A DNA stretch of 64,000 nucleotides, from positions 62,001 through 126,000 of the forward strand of contig MCGO01000095.1 of assembly GCA_002104985.1 (NCBI GenBank), written 5' to 3'. The stretch is from Rhizoclosmatium globosum (Eukaryota; Chytridiomycota; Chytridiomycetes; Chytridiales; Chytriomycetaceae). Both the position numbers and the translations under genes were made by a program. Within the stretch, counting starts at the first letter, position 1. Each line of letters starts with the position of its first letter. The notes under the pieces were generated by a model. The model was not told the origin of the DNA, made no database searches, and saw nothing but the letters and a program-made list of their open reading frames with translations. Of this stretch, positions 34,901 through 45,767 are shown in pieces.

Positions 34901-37671
34901 TCATCAAACGACGATCTCCTCTTCTCCCCACAAAACACTGTCGCCGAAGAATACAATGAATCAGAATCAGCCGAGTTACCTGCAACAACTGGCCGTCCTT
35001 CAAACACATCGAACCAAAACACTACACCCCATAACACATTCAGACGCGGATCCATCTTGAACTCTCTCGCTCGAACGAGCAAATCAATCGGAAATTTGGC
35101 TCACGTCACATCACCCACGAAACGAGGCAGTCTTTCTGCAGTGCAGCCGCTCAAATCACCTACAGGGAGTGAATCAATCCTTTCTCAAAAGAGCGGGGAT
35201 TCGCCGACAGCGACAGCAGCGTCTTCAAATCAACTTGTATCCTCAAAAGCAGCTTTAAATTCGGGGAAGCATTTTATGCCTTGGAAGGGAGACTCGAATG
35301 ATCGGCCAGAGGATTCTCTTGTTTGTCGGTTATGTTTGGATCCATTGGGACGGGAGGGTGAGACTACTGCAAGTGCATTGAAGTGCCAGTGTGAGTTACT
35401 TTTTTTTGGCATTCGAGTGTTCTTGTCACTTACAGTGTATGACAGATTGTAAAGCAACAATTCACACTTCTTGTCTGCCGCTCATCGAAGGAAGCCCTTG
35501 TATCACGTTCTTCAATGAAAAAAAGATTCAATATTCGTTTTTCAAAGTGTTCACGTCACTCTTGAAGTCATATCGACAGTTTCTAGTTATGCCCGAGAAG
35601 TTGCGACTGGCTAAAGAGCAGGAAGGTGGCGGATCGTCCAGTGAAGCTGCGAATATTGTTGGACTGGATTTGATGCCTGAGGATTGGTTCCGAAAAGCTG
35701 ATTTTTTGGCAAGCGCGGATCGGGAGACAAGGGTGAATCTCAACTTTCTTGACTGTTTTTTTTTGCTAAAGCTGAGTTTATAGGCGTATCTCACGCATAT
35801 CGTGGAAACTCAAAACTTTGTCCAGTTTACTTTAGAACGTGTCGAGTTACCTGAATCAGATTACGAGATTCTTTTCTTTGACGAAAGCATCAAAGCCAAA
35901 TTGAATCGATCCAAACTCAAGTTTAGCAAAGAGACGACTCCGTTCTTGAAAGATGGGGCGTACAGTATCCGAGCTACCATCACAGCACTCGCTCCGAACT
36001 TGGATGGGCTTGATCAGAGTTGAGTTGCAGTTTATTCCAAACCAGCCAGTAACTAATATAGCATACAACAGCCAAAACGTACTCAACCTCCCTCTTCCCC
36101 CTCATAATCGACAAGTCCCTCCTCGGAACTCCCCGAAAAGCAAACCCCCTCGTAACAGAAGCCGACCAAAACATGATGCGCTCGCACACAAACGAACTCG
36201 TAAACCGCACCCACATGGCCACCACAAAGCGGAAACAAGATTTCAGTAAATGGATGCGGATGAAACTGAAAAACTTCCAGAGGCCGGAGAACCGACTCAA
36301 TGTGAAGGATTTGACGGAAGATGAGCGGGATAAGCTGTTTGAAGAGAAAGTGAAGGGTGTGAATGAGTGTATTGCTGGGTATGAGAGTGCGCATTTGGCT
36401 AGTCAGACAAACGCGGAGTTGCAGGCTGCGATTGAGGCGTTGCATACGCAGCAGTATTTGTTGATTGATATGACGGAGGCGCATTTGATTGATGCGTGAG
36501 TTTGTGATTTGGTTTGGGATGAAGGTTTTTAACTTGTTTTGCGGATAGGGATAACCAAGGTGCTTACAAGAGCGTTACTAACAGGCTTTTGCAAGTCATG
36601 ACATTGTACAAGGAGCATTTGTTTGCTCTCGAGAACCCTGAATACGCACATCCTCGAAGTGTTTCAGCCAAACGGCAGTTTCATGCGGATTCTCCAACTC
36701 TCACAAGGACTGCATCTCCTGATCAAATGTCTATTGCGGCATCTATACCTGTTTCTGTGAGGTCGAGATCTGAAAGTCTACGGAAACCGCAGCAACAGCA
36801 AGGATCTGGAGGTATTTCTGCTATGCCGTCGCCAAATACATCCACCAGGGCAATGCGATCTCCATCAGCAGGTCTAGCCACTGAAAAGAAACAACTACCA
36901 CCTCTCCCCGCATCACCACCAATATTTGAAGAACATCAACCCTCCTCCACACCCCCACAACATCCCGAATCACCTCACTCTGACGACAGTTCCACTCCAC
37001 CCGCAACAATATCCGACACCCCCATACAAACCCAACAAAGACCCGTATCATCCCACATCTTACCCCCACAAGTCCGCCCCCGCAGCGAAAGCATGAACAG
37101 CGCCGAATCCCGAAAGAACCATCATCACCACAGCCGCCACCGCTCGAAATCCTCTCAAAAAAGCTCGGCGCCTCCACGCTCCCCTGCATCACGACTCGCA
37201 GACGACGGTACCACGTCATCAATCCATTCTGCGGAGGGAAGGGGAAGTGCAGCTGCACTACCAAAGTATATTACACGCGTGGATTCCACAACGTCGACGA
37301 CACCGCCAAATGGGGGTGGTACGGAGTCACCGGCAGCTACAGGGGGTGGTACAAGGAGTCCCCGCAAGAAGTCGATTGCAGAGAGTATTGATTCGATTGT
37401 TTTGAAAGCGTTAGGGAATTCTGAGACGGGTCGGAGTGGGGATGCTATTGATGAGATGGCGAAAGCGCAGGAAGAGTTGGAGGCGCTTGTTCGGTCTACG
37501 CGGTTGTCGAAGGGGGCGAGGAGGAGTAGTACTGGGTCGATTGGGTCGACGGAGACGCCACCGAAAGCTGTGGTTGTTGGTGGCGTTGGTGGTGGAAGTA
37601 AGTTTAAGCATATTTCGGAAGGGGATGTTGTTGGATTGGATGCCAGTCGGGAAGCTGACAAGTTGCTATGA
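31998..37671 (+). CDS. DENN-domain Rab regulator with C1 zinc finger
   Basis: Twelve exons (31998-32213, 32272-32514, 32567-32761, 32811-33202, 33248-33377, 33428-33721, 33770-34477, 34529-35390, 35446-35732, 35784-36018, 36072-36495, 36549-37671) give 1702 residues in frame. uDENN: LCDYFFVAGF. cDENN: LYPLFRALSVSNIVSIFEHAMTEKRILFLSS-type core around 33430-33540 and FTWQHHYVPILP. dDENN: LCIVDLDTNTL. A C1-like finger follows at about residues 1085-1125 (CRLCLDPLGREG, then CQYCKATIHTSC), whose second half is created exactly by splicing at 35391-35445. Then comes a helical region (TRKQD-like, MRMKLKNFQRP) and a Ser/Pro-rich tail. DENN proteins activate Rab GTPases; the C1 domain may bind diacylglycerol or a protein partner. 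Confidence 0.85.
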
Positions 37672-37931
37672 TTTTTTAAGGAGAAGGAGGAATAAAAGTA
37701 AGGGCACAGATGTATAAAAAGCGTTGAAGTACTGGAGCACGAAACTCCAAAATGTATTACACCACCTTTCCACCAAACAAAAGTACTTCCAAACAAATGT
37801 ATCCTCCTTCAGCCGCGATGACTGACATAAAACAAAAAAACAAAAACTGTGTAAAGCTCCCGTCATCCACCGAATCACCGCAACATCCAGAAAACACAAG
37901 TTGATGAAAGTATTCGATCGGGTTAAGGCGT

Positions 37932-38792
37932 TTATTTCTTTCCAGCAGTGGCAGCCTGAACAAAAGAGCATTTAGATAAATACACAGAGAAACAAAAAGT
38001 AGAGAAAAACAAACCTTGGCCTTCTTGGTTCCACGGAACTTCTTGGCTCTGTTCTTTCTCTCCTTTCTCTGCTTGGAAGAGATGATTCCCTTGGCACCGA
38101 TACCGTGTCTGATCAAACGGTACTTTGGCTCAACCTTCTTGGCATCCTCAAGAGAGTCGTAGATCAAGGCGAATCCAGTGGACTTGCCTCCTCCGAAAGC
38201 GGTTCTGAAGCCGAAGGTGAAGACACACTCCTCGGTGGATCCGTACAACTTGGCCAACTTCTCGCCGAGCTCCTTGTGGGAGACGTTTGGACGGCCTGGG
38301 TGGATCACGTCGACAATCATCTGCTTGCGGGAAAGGAGACGGTTGGTGAGGAACTTGCGGGTTCTCAAGGTAACAGCGTTGTCAGCCTATTTTGGAGGTT
38401 ATTTGAGGTTAGCCTCTAGAGTCGTTGATTGATTGATTGGTATTGATTGAGGTGGGTAGGTAGGTTGGTTGGTTGCTGTTGTCAAGTAGGTTCCATGGTT
38501 GAAGTCCTTCTCAGTCTCTCCTCCAATCCAATCCAATCCACAGCTCCGAATCCGCACTTTCGAGCAAGTTGACAGGTTTGTCTGGAACAGTTCCAGAACG
38601 GGAGGAAACAGCGAAGCAGATGCCCGTCCCTCCGCCAAAACAAGGTCCATCAGAGCCCAATCGCACGTTCCAGGTTCATTACGACACTTCATTCGGTGGT
38701 GGTTTGATGCGTGCGAGACAGTGGACGAGTCGTTTGCGGTGGTGGATGGTTGGATGGGCAGGGATGGATCGTGGTGGGTGTGTGCGAACCAT
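37932..38792 (-). CDS. RPS24: 40S ribosomal protein S24 (eS24)
   Basis: The main exon 38386-38015 encodes [57 protein letters not shown] and [10 protein letters not shown], which is eS24. A last exon, 37955-37932, adds AATAGKK. With an initiator Met, the length is about 132, the normal size. The first exon must hold little more than the ATG. The only ATG directly followed by gt that I find upstream is at 38792-38790, implying an intron of about 400 bp, a common arrangement in fungal ribosomal protein genes. That first exon is a guess; the rest is secure. Confidence 0.88.
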
Positions 38793-38990
38793 GTTGATTG
38801 TGAAGTGAAAAGGGACGGACAAAATGGCCAATCTCTCTCTGCTTCACTCAACTAACTACCTAGTAACACACCTGCACACTATTTAATGCTTGCTTCTTGG
38901 TAACCGTGGGATAGCATTCGATAGATTAATTATGTGTATGAGCCATCAAACGAACCATGTTTATTTGTTGAAAACCACACAAGGACACTG

Positions 38991-40150
38991 TCACAGGTAT
39001 TTATCTTTGTTTGCATGGAATCCAATATCCTTGTAGCTTGCGAGCAAGATGCGATCAATCAACCACTGAGGAAGAACGCGATACAGTCCTACAATCACAT
39101 GCGCCATGAATCCCACCAAATAATAGTTTTCCACATGAGCAGTACGTACAGCTTTCACAATCACATCGACCTGTACCGATGAACGAAAATCAGTTTACAC
39201 ACACGAACTTTGAAGAATATCTAAACACTCACCACATCCTGCGCCTTAAGACTCATGAAATCAGTCATCATCGCTTTCTCCCCACGTTCCATTTCCTCCA
39301 GCGGCGGCAGGAAATACGCATTCTTGACTTCCTCATCTGCTTCCTCGTATTTCCTTCGATGCCCCGCACTCTTTCCAACAACAATCGGCGTTACAGCATA
39401 ATAAGGCTCAATCACAGTCGTTTGAATCCCAAACTGTCCCAACTCTAACCTCGCAATCTCAGTCAACGTCTTGACAGCATGTTTCGATGTCGCATAAGCA
39501 GATAACAACGGTGGTGCACCTCGATCAGATATACTCGAAATAGTAATAAACCGTGGATATACTCTCTTGTTCTTATTGTTCATTTTCTGTGCGAGGGAGA
39601 AGCGGCGTAGGAACGGGCTGAATGCTCTAATGATTCTCAATGGTCCAAAGTAGTTTACTTCCATGACTTGTTTGTGATCATGCATTGAAATGACTTCGAG
39701 TGGGAGACCGACAGATATACCTGCGTTGTTGATGACTGCAAAGATGTTGTTGGCAGATTCGGCGGTTACTTGGGATGTGAACTTGGCAACGGATTCATCG
39801 GAGGTGACGTCGAGGCGGAGAGCGGTTAGTTTTCCTTTTGAGTACTTTGATGGATTGGTGGTGATGGTGGAGGTAAGATCCAAGATCCCTTGATGATCCA
39901 GTTAGTACAGAGTACGTTGGAGACTGTAGCTTTTGTACTCGAACCTGTTTCGGTGTAGCATCCAGCTGCCACATGGAATCCCAAGGCTACAAGGTCCAGC
40001 GCCGTTCCATATCCAAAGCCAGAGTCACCTTCAATTTAAACGTCAAAAACGGCAAGTGAAACTAAAAACCTCACATCCTGTTATAACAACGACTTTGCCC
40101 GTATACTGTTCCTGTGGGATCAGTCTTGATCCAAAGAGCCAAGTCCACAT
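38991..40150 (-). CDS. SDR9C-type short-chain dehydrogenase (retinol/hydroxysteroid dehydrogenase-like)
   Basis: Exons 40150-40075, 40028-39945, 39888-39233 and 39170-38991 give 331 residues in frame. The cofactor motif ITGCDSGFG is typical of the SDR9C group (RDH5/16, HSD17B6, BDH1). Also present are NNAG, the catalytic YATSKHAVK and an upstream Ser strand (ITISSISDRG). The N-terminal hydrophobic start (MWTWLFGS) and a hydrophobic C-terminal stretch (GFMAHVIVGLYRVLP) suggest membrane association. Substrate unknown: an oxidoreductase acting on a hydrophobic alcohol or ketone is likely. Confidence 0.82.
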
Positions 40151-40189
40151 TGTGAAAACAATTTATTGATAAACACTGTGTTTAAAAGA

Positions 40190-40720
40190 CTATTCGTCTC
40201 TAGTCACAATCAATTTCTTAAAGCATAAAGACAGAGAAAGCAAGAACAATACCACAGATCAATCTGTGTTCAGTGGCACTGGTGGTACCCTTTGTAGTAG
40301 CGACAACAGTTGCTGCCACTGTCTTCATAGCTTATGCAGTAGTAGAGGCACCAGCAGATGGCACTTGAGGCGTAATACCGCTGGGCTTTGGTTGACAGCA
40401 ATGCATTTGCTCCAAGTAAGTTTTGGCGTATGGCCATACACAGATTCTTGAAGCATCACACACATTGTTGGGAACCACTGTGCATCAAGGGTTTATTAAT
40501 TGGCGATTTACACAGTCTATTTCCCTATCATCTTGGATTGTGTATTATTCTCAAAGTGCGAGAAGAGAGAGAAGGCAGCAATAATACAGCTTTTTCAGCA
40601 GCACTAGTGGTACTCTTTGTTGCAGCAAGAGTGGCCGCGACAGTTTTTGCAGCTTCAACAACAGTAGTAGCCACACTAGATGTAGCATACTAAGTCGTCT
40701 TTCTTCACGTGATGGGCTGT
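40190..40720 (-). pseudogene. Decayed copies of the Cys-rich GPI-type gene
   Basis: Two stretches (about 40255-40480 and 40575-40690) resemble, at DNA level, the 3' and middle parts of the gene at 41186-41666. Examples are the stretch with repeated gtagc/gcaac around 40290 and the piece around 40430-40480, which matches 41540-41590 (cacacagattcttgaa against cgcacagatgcttgaa). Frames are broken and no start is visible. They look like remnants of tandem duplication. Confidence 0.45.
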
Positions 40721-40959
40721 AGTTACCGTGTGTGGTATTCCACCACCGTTATTGTTATCTTGTTATTATGCGCTTATTGTTGTATGTGGTCATCGTTGTT
40801 AGTCAGTGGAATTGTCGAATAAACCGGATGTCCAAAGGGATTCTCAGCGCCACCGCCTCCAGAGTTATTTGGCACACCACACCGTGAGTTGGGTCAATTT
40901 TTTCAAAATGCAACACAACCACAGCCACACATTGATGTCTTAATTTAAGGAATATAATG

Positions 40960-41035
40960 CAAGCTGGTATATTGTTTTCGTCTTCCACAAGTAATAAATA
41001 GACGATCAAGCTCTCGCCTCACGCAACTTTTAAAC
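40960..41035 (-). pseudogene. Remnant of a homeobox gene 3' end
   Basis: The bases around 40968-41030 (ataatgcaagctggtatatt, a short gap, then atcaagctctcgcctcac) repeat the 3' flank and last codons of the homeobox gene at 42241 (42188-42260). It marks a duplication breakpoint between the two families. No homeodomain is left. Confidence 0.5.
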
Positions 41036-41185
41036 GTAACTTTTATTACTTCAAACTGTACAGATTCACACCTATCCATTTTATTCTTTCTATTTGTTGT
41101 TCATCTTCATCGCTCAGTATTTTAATTTCATTCGTTTCACAGCATTCAGTCTTTTCGTTACTTTCGTGATTCATCTATTTATGAA

Positions 41186-41666
41186 CTAGGCTGCGAACAT
41201 AATAGACAAAGTAACAACAACGCCTCCAAGGCGAGCCTTTTCAGCGGCACTCTTCGTGGTTGTAGCAACTGTGGCAGCAACAGTCTTTCCAGCAGTTTCC
41301 AACATCCCCGTAGCAGTAGCTACGCCAGACGAAACAGCGGATGGAGCATCAGGCACAGTCACCAGAGTTGGTTTTGGCTGACAGTAATAAATCGTTTCCA
41401 AGAAAGCTCCACTCTCCTCGTACTTTTGACACAACGTGCCCTGATTCTCAGTTCCACAGAAATCATTCACAACGCAGGTAGTGTTACTCGTTGGCAACAC
41501 CGTAGGCTTCTTGATGCAAGAAGCATGGGATGAATCGTAAGGCCACGCACAGATGCTTGAACTGTCACACACGTCACTACTGACTCCATCACCACAGTTG
41601 GAACCAATTGGCACTCGCGATCACACTTGCTGCGAGGGCTGCGATGCCAAGAATGGTGGTGTGCAT
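41186..41666 (-). CDS. Small Cys-rich secreted protein, GPI-anchor type, probable frameshift
   Basis: ATG 41666 starts a signal peptide (MHTTILGIAALAASVIASA), but that frame stops after about 30 codons. The mature part is in a neighbouring frame (from about 41608): GSNCGDGVSSDVCDSSSICAW, IYYCQPKPTL, then a Ser/Thr/Ala-rich stalk and a hydrophobic end (LGGVVVTLSIMFAA) that fits a GPI signal. One extra base near the signal cleavage site would explain the split. Ten or so cysteines suggest a disulfide-rich wall protein. Function unknown. Confidence 0.5.
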
Positions 41667-42240
41667 TCTTGATTTCAGCGATTTTTGGATGCCAGTGCCG
41701 ATTTTAAAGGTGGAGGGATTGCCGCCCAGCTTGATTGACCCAATTTAAAAATGGACTGCCGCTAGCCCTCCTTGCATCAACCAAATGCATGCACAGATTG
41801 CCAAGATGCCACAGAGCGTCTTCAGAAACTTCCATGTTTATCTCAAAAGGAATAACGGCCTTGCCTGATATCAATTTGCTGACAAAAGAATATGATGAAA
41901 AGATGTGACTGTAATAATGTAGTGATTTATGGAAAATAAGAGAGAAACTATAGAACGTAAGCTTTCCCATCTTAAACATCTTGAAGATGTTGTTGTTCAT
42001 AGTCTGGTCACGGTGCACAAAAAAGGGTTAATAACCCGATCAAACGTAGCCTGAAACTAAGAAGTGGTTTGTATTATTGCTCTCAGGTCTATATCATCTG
42101 TGATGGGGCTCCAGGATCCTTGAGTTGGGCTCATAGTCTTTCAAGTTTCACCCGAATATGCAAACCAACTGACTACGTAGTGGAACATAATGCAAGCTGG
42201 TATATTATTTCCTCCTTTACGCGCAATAAAAAAGGATGGA
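41667..42240. other. Intergenic stretch without a supported gene
   Basis: An open minus-strand stretch at 41704-42018 has no recognisable domain or duplicated counterpart. I see no promoter, repeat or RNA gene that can be defended here, apart from the bases near 42188, which are shared with 40968. Confidence 0.4.
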
Positions 42241-42801
42241 TCAAGCCCTCGCCTCACTCAACTTCTTCTGCGCTCTTTGGTTTTGAAACCAAATCCTTAC
42301 TTTCCCTACATCCATACCCAGTTCCATCGCGATTTCCCTGACTCGCTCTTTACTCGGGTGCAGGTTCTCAGCCAGGAGCTCCTTCAACCGTCTTTTACAC
42401 CACCGTGGTGTGGGAATTCTTTTGTACGGTTTAGTAGATGGGCTGGGCGAGTATGATGCAGACGACCGGGATCGAGGTATTACAGTCGTTTGAGATGGAG
42501 AGTTATTGATTTGTTTGCATGGTTGTGATAGAGCCGAGGGTGGCGGAGCAAGTTGGCTTGGACTGGCTGTGTTGGCGACGAAGCCCACTTCCGGCAGAGC
42601 AAGTTGTTTGGGCTGTGGTATGAGTGGATGCTTAGAATTCCGAGGCTCAAGTTCGATGGGCGGCGATGGAAAGCTGGCGAATTGATCAAGGGGACTTGGT
42701 TGCCAAAGACTCAAGTCAGCCTGGCTTTGAAGAACTTCCTTTGGCAGAGCAGCAAAGCGAGTGTGTGATATGTTCAGAATGGCCAAGAGACTGTGCGTCA
42801 T
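42241..42801 (-). CDS. Homeobox protein 1 of a four-gene tandem
   Basis: A single exon of 186 residues with the homeodomain at the C-terminus. Helix 3 reads VRIWFQNQRAQKK, with Gln50, Asn51 and Arg53 of the DNA-contact set. Upstream is YKRIPTPRWCKRRLKELLAE. The N-terminal half is Pro/Ser-rich and shares LLAILNISHTRFAALPKE and SLWQPSPLDQF with the gene at 43805, so these two are recent duplicates. Expected role: nuclear DNA-binding transcription factor. Targets unknown. Confidence 0.85.
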   Translation of the reverse strand: MTHSLLAILNISHTRFAALPKEVLQSQADLSLWQPSPLDQFASFPSPPIELEPRNSKHPLIPQPKQLALPEVGFVANTASPSQLAPPPSALSQPCKQINNSPSQTTVIPRSRSSASYSPSPSTKPYKRIPTPRWCKRRLKELLAENLHPSKERVREIAMELGMDVGKVRIWFQNQRAQKKLSEARA

Positions 42802-43034
42802 AGTGAAGGAGGGTGGAGGGGTGGAGACTTGTGGTGAGATTGAGTGATTTATGGAGTATTATCGAAAAGACACTATACCTTCATCTCCGAATATATTGTC
42901 TCCATGAAGAAACAACCTTGGTTTCAATAATGCGGGTATCATGCTCCAACGAATCTGACTTGTGTGCAATGGGTGCGAAAAACGAATGTAATGCTAACTG
43001 CTTTTTTTAATTTTGGAATACTAATTAAATGAAT

Positions 43035-43584
43035 TCACTTCTTCATACGATTCTGATACGTTCGTTGGTTCTGAAACCAGACTCGCACTTTAATACGATC
43101 TAACCCAACTTCATCTGCGATTCTTGCGATGGATTGCGGCTTTGGGTGCGGATCGAGAGCGTAATATTTACGAAGAATGTTTCGTTGGGAGCGTGGAAGT
43201 ATGTGTCTTTGAGGTAGGGTTGATTGAGAGGAGGTGCCAAGAGATAGGGGCGTTGGGCTTTCAGACTTGAGAGAATTTGCCTCAATGTGATTGATTGTTG
43301 CTGAGTTAGATGCTGCGTGCTGTTGCTGTAATTGATGTTGAAGGATTGGCTGATTGCCCCAAGACTGTTGTAGATTCACATGGAAATGGGGATGCAGCAT
43401 TAGATTTGGAGGTTCAGGCTGTCCATCGCAAAGAAGCGCCAACAGTCTTGTTGGAAGATGTTCGTAATTAGAAAACAGTATACATTGTCGTTTTATCTTA
43501 CTGATCTAGATCATCTAGATATGTTAGTTGGTCGAGGATGTTGGTTGTCGTTGAATTATCCTTGTTAAGGTTCGGATTGCTCAT
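43035..43584 (-). CDS. Homeobox protein 2
   Basis: Exons 43584-43502 and 43446-43035 give 164 residues. The homeodomain is at the C-terminus: LPRSQRNILRKYYALDPHPK, then VRVWFQNQRTYQNRMKK. It is the most divergent of the four; the N-terminal part contains a Gln/His-rich run (QHQLQQQHA). The short first exon supplies MSNPNLNKDN and joins in frame through a GT-AG intron. Confidence 0.8.
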
Positions 43585-43804
43585 GGAAGTATAGATAGTC
43601 GTTATAGTCTTTGTTGTATCCGAAATAACTTTTCGCTAACGTATTTTGAAGGATGGACTTGAGGAATCGTGGGTTAACCAGCTCTCCCTCTTCATCACAA
43701 CGCAACCAACTCGCTACGTAGAGATGCCAATTTAAGAGGCGAAATATTTAAACTCCAACTTTAATATTATTCTATATTCTATTCTTCACAAGTAAATAAG
43801 ACAA

Positions 43805-44536
43805 TCACGACCTTTCATTCAATTTCATCTGTGCTCTCTGATTCTGAAACCAAACTCTTACTTTCCGTGTATCCATATCGAGCTCTTCCGCGATTTCTTT
43901 GACCCGCTCTTTATTTGGGTGTATGTCGTCCGCAAACAGTTCCTTAAGGCGTTTTTTACATGTGCGTGGAGTAGGGACTCGCTTGTAATGTTTCGAATAG
44001 CAGAGGGAGATTGGCGAGGGCGAGGCCCTTGTTTGGTGGGTGGCTTGATCTTGGGTGTTATGCGGCATGATTGGAAGGTCGGCTTGTGGTACGTTGTGGT
44101 TTTCAGAGCGTGACAAGCTGGGAAAGCATGACGGATTCACGAGGGAGTGGTGGCTCTCGATTTGCGTGTGTGGTTGCGATAGAGCGGTGGGTGGCGGTGC
44201 GAGTGGGCTTGAATCGACAGTGTTGAAGGCGAAGCCCATATCGGGGAGAGGAAGTTGTTGAAAGTGGGGTATAGGTAACTGCTCAGACTTCTGAAGGTCG
44301 AATCCGAGAATAGGCGATGGATAGCCCACGAATTGATCCAGTGGACTTGGTTGCCAAAGACTCAAGTCGACTTGGCTATGCAGAGCTTCTTTCGGGAGAG
44401 CAGCGAATCGAGTGTGCGACATGTTCAGCATGGAAAGAAGACTGTGCATGTTTTGAGCTGCAGCAAAGAAGGGTGGATGGAGATTCGCGTAGAGATTGGA
44501 GAATGATTCATCGTGGAGACATGACCGCAAGACCAT
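43805..44536 (-). CDS. Homeobox protein 3
   Basis: A single exon of 243 residues from the first ATG (44536). The frame is open somewhat further upstream, but only with a GTG. The homeodomain ends VRVWFQNQRAQMKLNERS. The N-terminal half matches homeobox protein 1 (MLNMSHTRFAALPKEALHSQ, SLWQPSPLDQF). Residues 1-50 are not shared and could be partly non-coding if translation starts at the later Met next to HSLLSML. Confidence 0.82.
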   Translation of the reverse strand: MVLRSCLHDESFSNLYANLHPPFFAAAQNMHSLLSMLNMSHTRFAALPKEALHSQVDLSLWQPSPLDQFVGYPSPILGFDLQKSEQLPIPHFQQLPLPDMGFAFNTVDSSPLAPPPTALSQPHTQIESHHSLVNPSCFPSLSRSENHNVPQADLPIMPHNTQDQATHQTRASPSPISLCYSKHYKRVPTPRTCKKRLKELFADDIHPNKERVKEIAEELDMDTRKVRVWFQNQRAQMKLNERS

Positions 44537-44651
44537 CTCCCAATCCTCTTCAATTAAATAAGGTCCGATAAAGCAGATAATGCATTCAGCCACCCTCCGC
44601 CATACAACGTCATTTACAATATTATTATCTATTCAATTAAACAAAAACGTT

Positions 44652-45377
44652 TCAGGAACTAATCTCCCCATTCGCTTTCATTTGACTCCTCTGATTTTGA
44701 AACCAAATCCTGATTTTCCTCGTATCCATACCTAGTTCCTCAGCAATCTCTGATACCCGCCGTTTATCTGGATGCGCGTCGATTGCCAGCAGTTCCTTTA
44801 ACCGTTTCTTGGCAGCACGTGGAAGAGGCGTGCGTTTATATTCGCGTTTTGAGGAGGGGTTTGTGAGGGATGTTGGGTTTAGCTGTGGCGATTCGGATTC
44901 AGATGATTCGTAACTTTTGTGGCGGTTTGCTGCTGTTACAGTTGATATTACTGTTGAAGTGGATGGTATCGAGGCGGAAGATACCGCCGTAGATGGACTG
45001 GATGGGAATGTTGAGTTTGGGTTGGGTATTTGGTACATCGGGAAATATGACGCAGTGGTGGGTTGAGACCATGGCGCGGGTGGCAACGTTGAGAATCTTT
45101 CAGAGTCAGGAATAGGTGGCGGGAGAATAGAGCTCCGTTCGGCTTCGAAAAACGTTTGTCCTGATGTTTGTACACTCAAAAGAGGGTAAGGCAAGGCAGT
45201 GAAAGGAGATGGTTGTTGCTGCTGCCCTTGAATTGGGTTGTTGAAAGAATACAAGACTGGATATGACGGTGATGGGATGGTTGGTGTCAAGCTGCCTTGC
45301 TTCTCATTCTCAGAATTGGCGGGAAAGAACGGACAATCCAGAAACGACATGAGATCCTCATCATTCGATGTCGCCAT
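44652..45377 (-). CDS. Homeobox protein 4
   Basis: A single exon of 241 residues. C-terminal homeodomain: YKRTPLPRAAKKRLKELLAI, EIAEELGMDTRKIRIWFQNQ. The N-terminal region is Ser/Pro/Thr-rich, with a four-Gln run. The homeodomain is closest to proteins 1 and 3, while the N-terminus is not shared with them. Confidence 0.84.
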   Translation of the reverse strand: MATSNDEDLMSFLDCPFFPANSENEKQGSLTPTIPSPSYPVLYSFNNPIQGQQQQPSPFTALPYPLLSVQTSGQTFFEAERSSILPPPIPDSERFSTLPPAPWSQPTTASYFPMYQIPNPNSTFPSSPSTAVSSASIPSTSTVISTVTAANRHKSYESSESESPQLNPTSLTNPSSKREYKRTPLPRAAKKRLKELLAIDAHPDKRRVSEIAEELGMDTRKIRIWFQNQRSQMKANGEISS

Positions 45378-45767
45378 CTTGATTTGTTTTTCGAAGGTGT
45401 TAGGGTTCAGGTTGAGAAGGAGAGCGGTTTTGAGGGGAAATGCCGCGAAAGTTGTTTTTTCGTGGGTCAGAAAGAAGAAATTCTAGACAGCCGCCAGCAC
45501 ATCTCCATTACCTTCAAATATCAGGCAGGATGCGAACCTTGGACTAAGTTGGATGGCCGAAAAGTTACGGATGCAAGTCCACAGCCCCCAAAAGCCACAC
45601 AACTTCTCTATCATTTGAAATAATGGGACGTATAAAGCAAGAACACAGTGTGTCGGACTAAGAAATTGAATTTTTAAGGTCTTGACGCCTTCTTCTTGAA
45701 TATGGAACCATATATTTATATCTGAACTAAACAATTTGCCAACGATATGTGTCTCTACACAAGGCCA
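45378..45767. other. Intergenic stretch, homeobox 4 promoter side
   Basis: It lies between the start of homeobox gene 4 and the 3' end of the first SDR7C copy. No gene, RNA or repeat that I can support. Confidence 0.4.

Noticed and set aside
36821..37264. Long open frames antisense to the DENN gene tail
   Set aside because: The sense strand encodes a Ser/Pro/His-rich tail; low-complexity coding sequence commonly leaves the opposite strand open.
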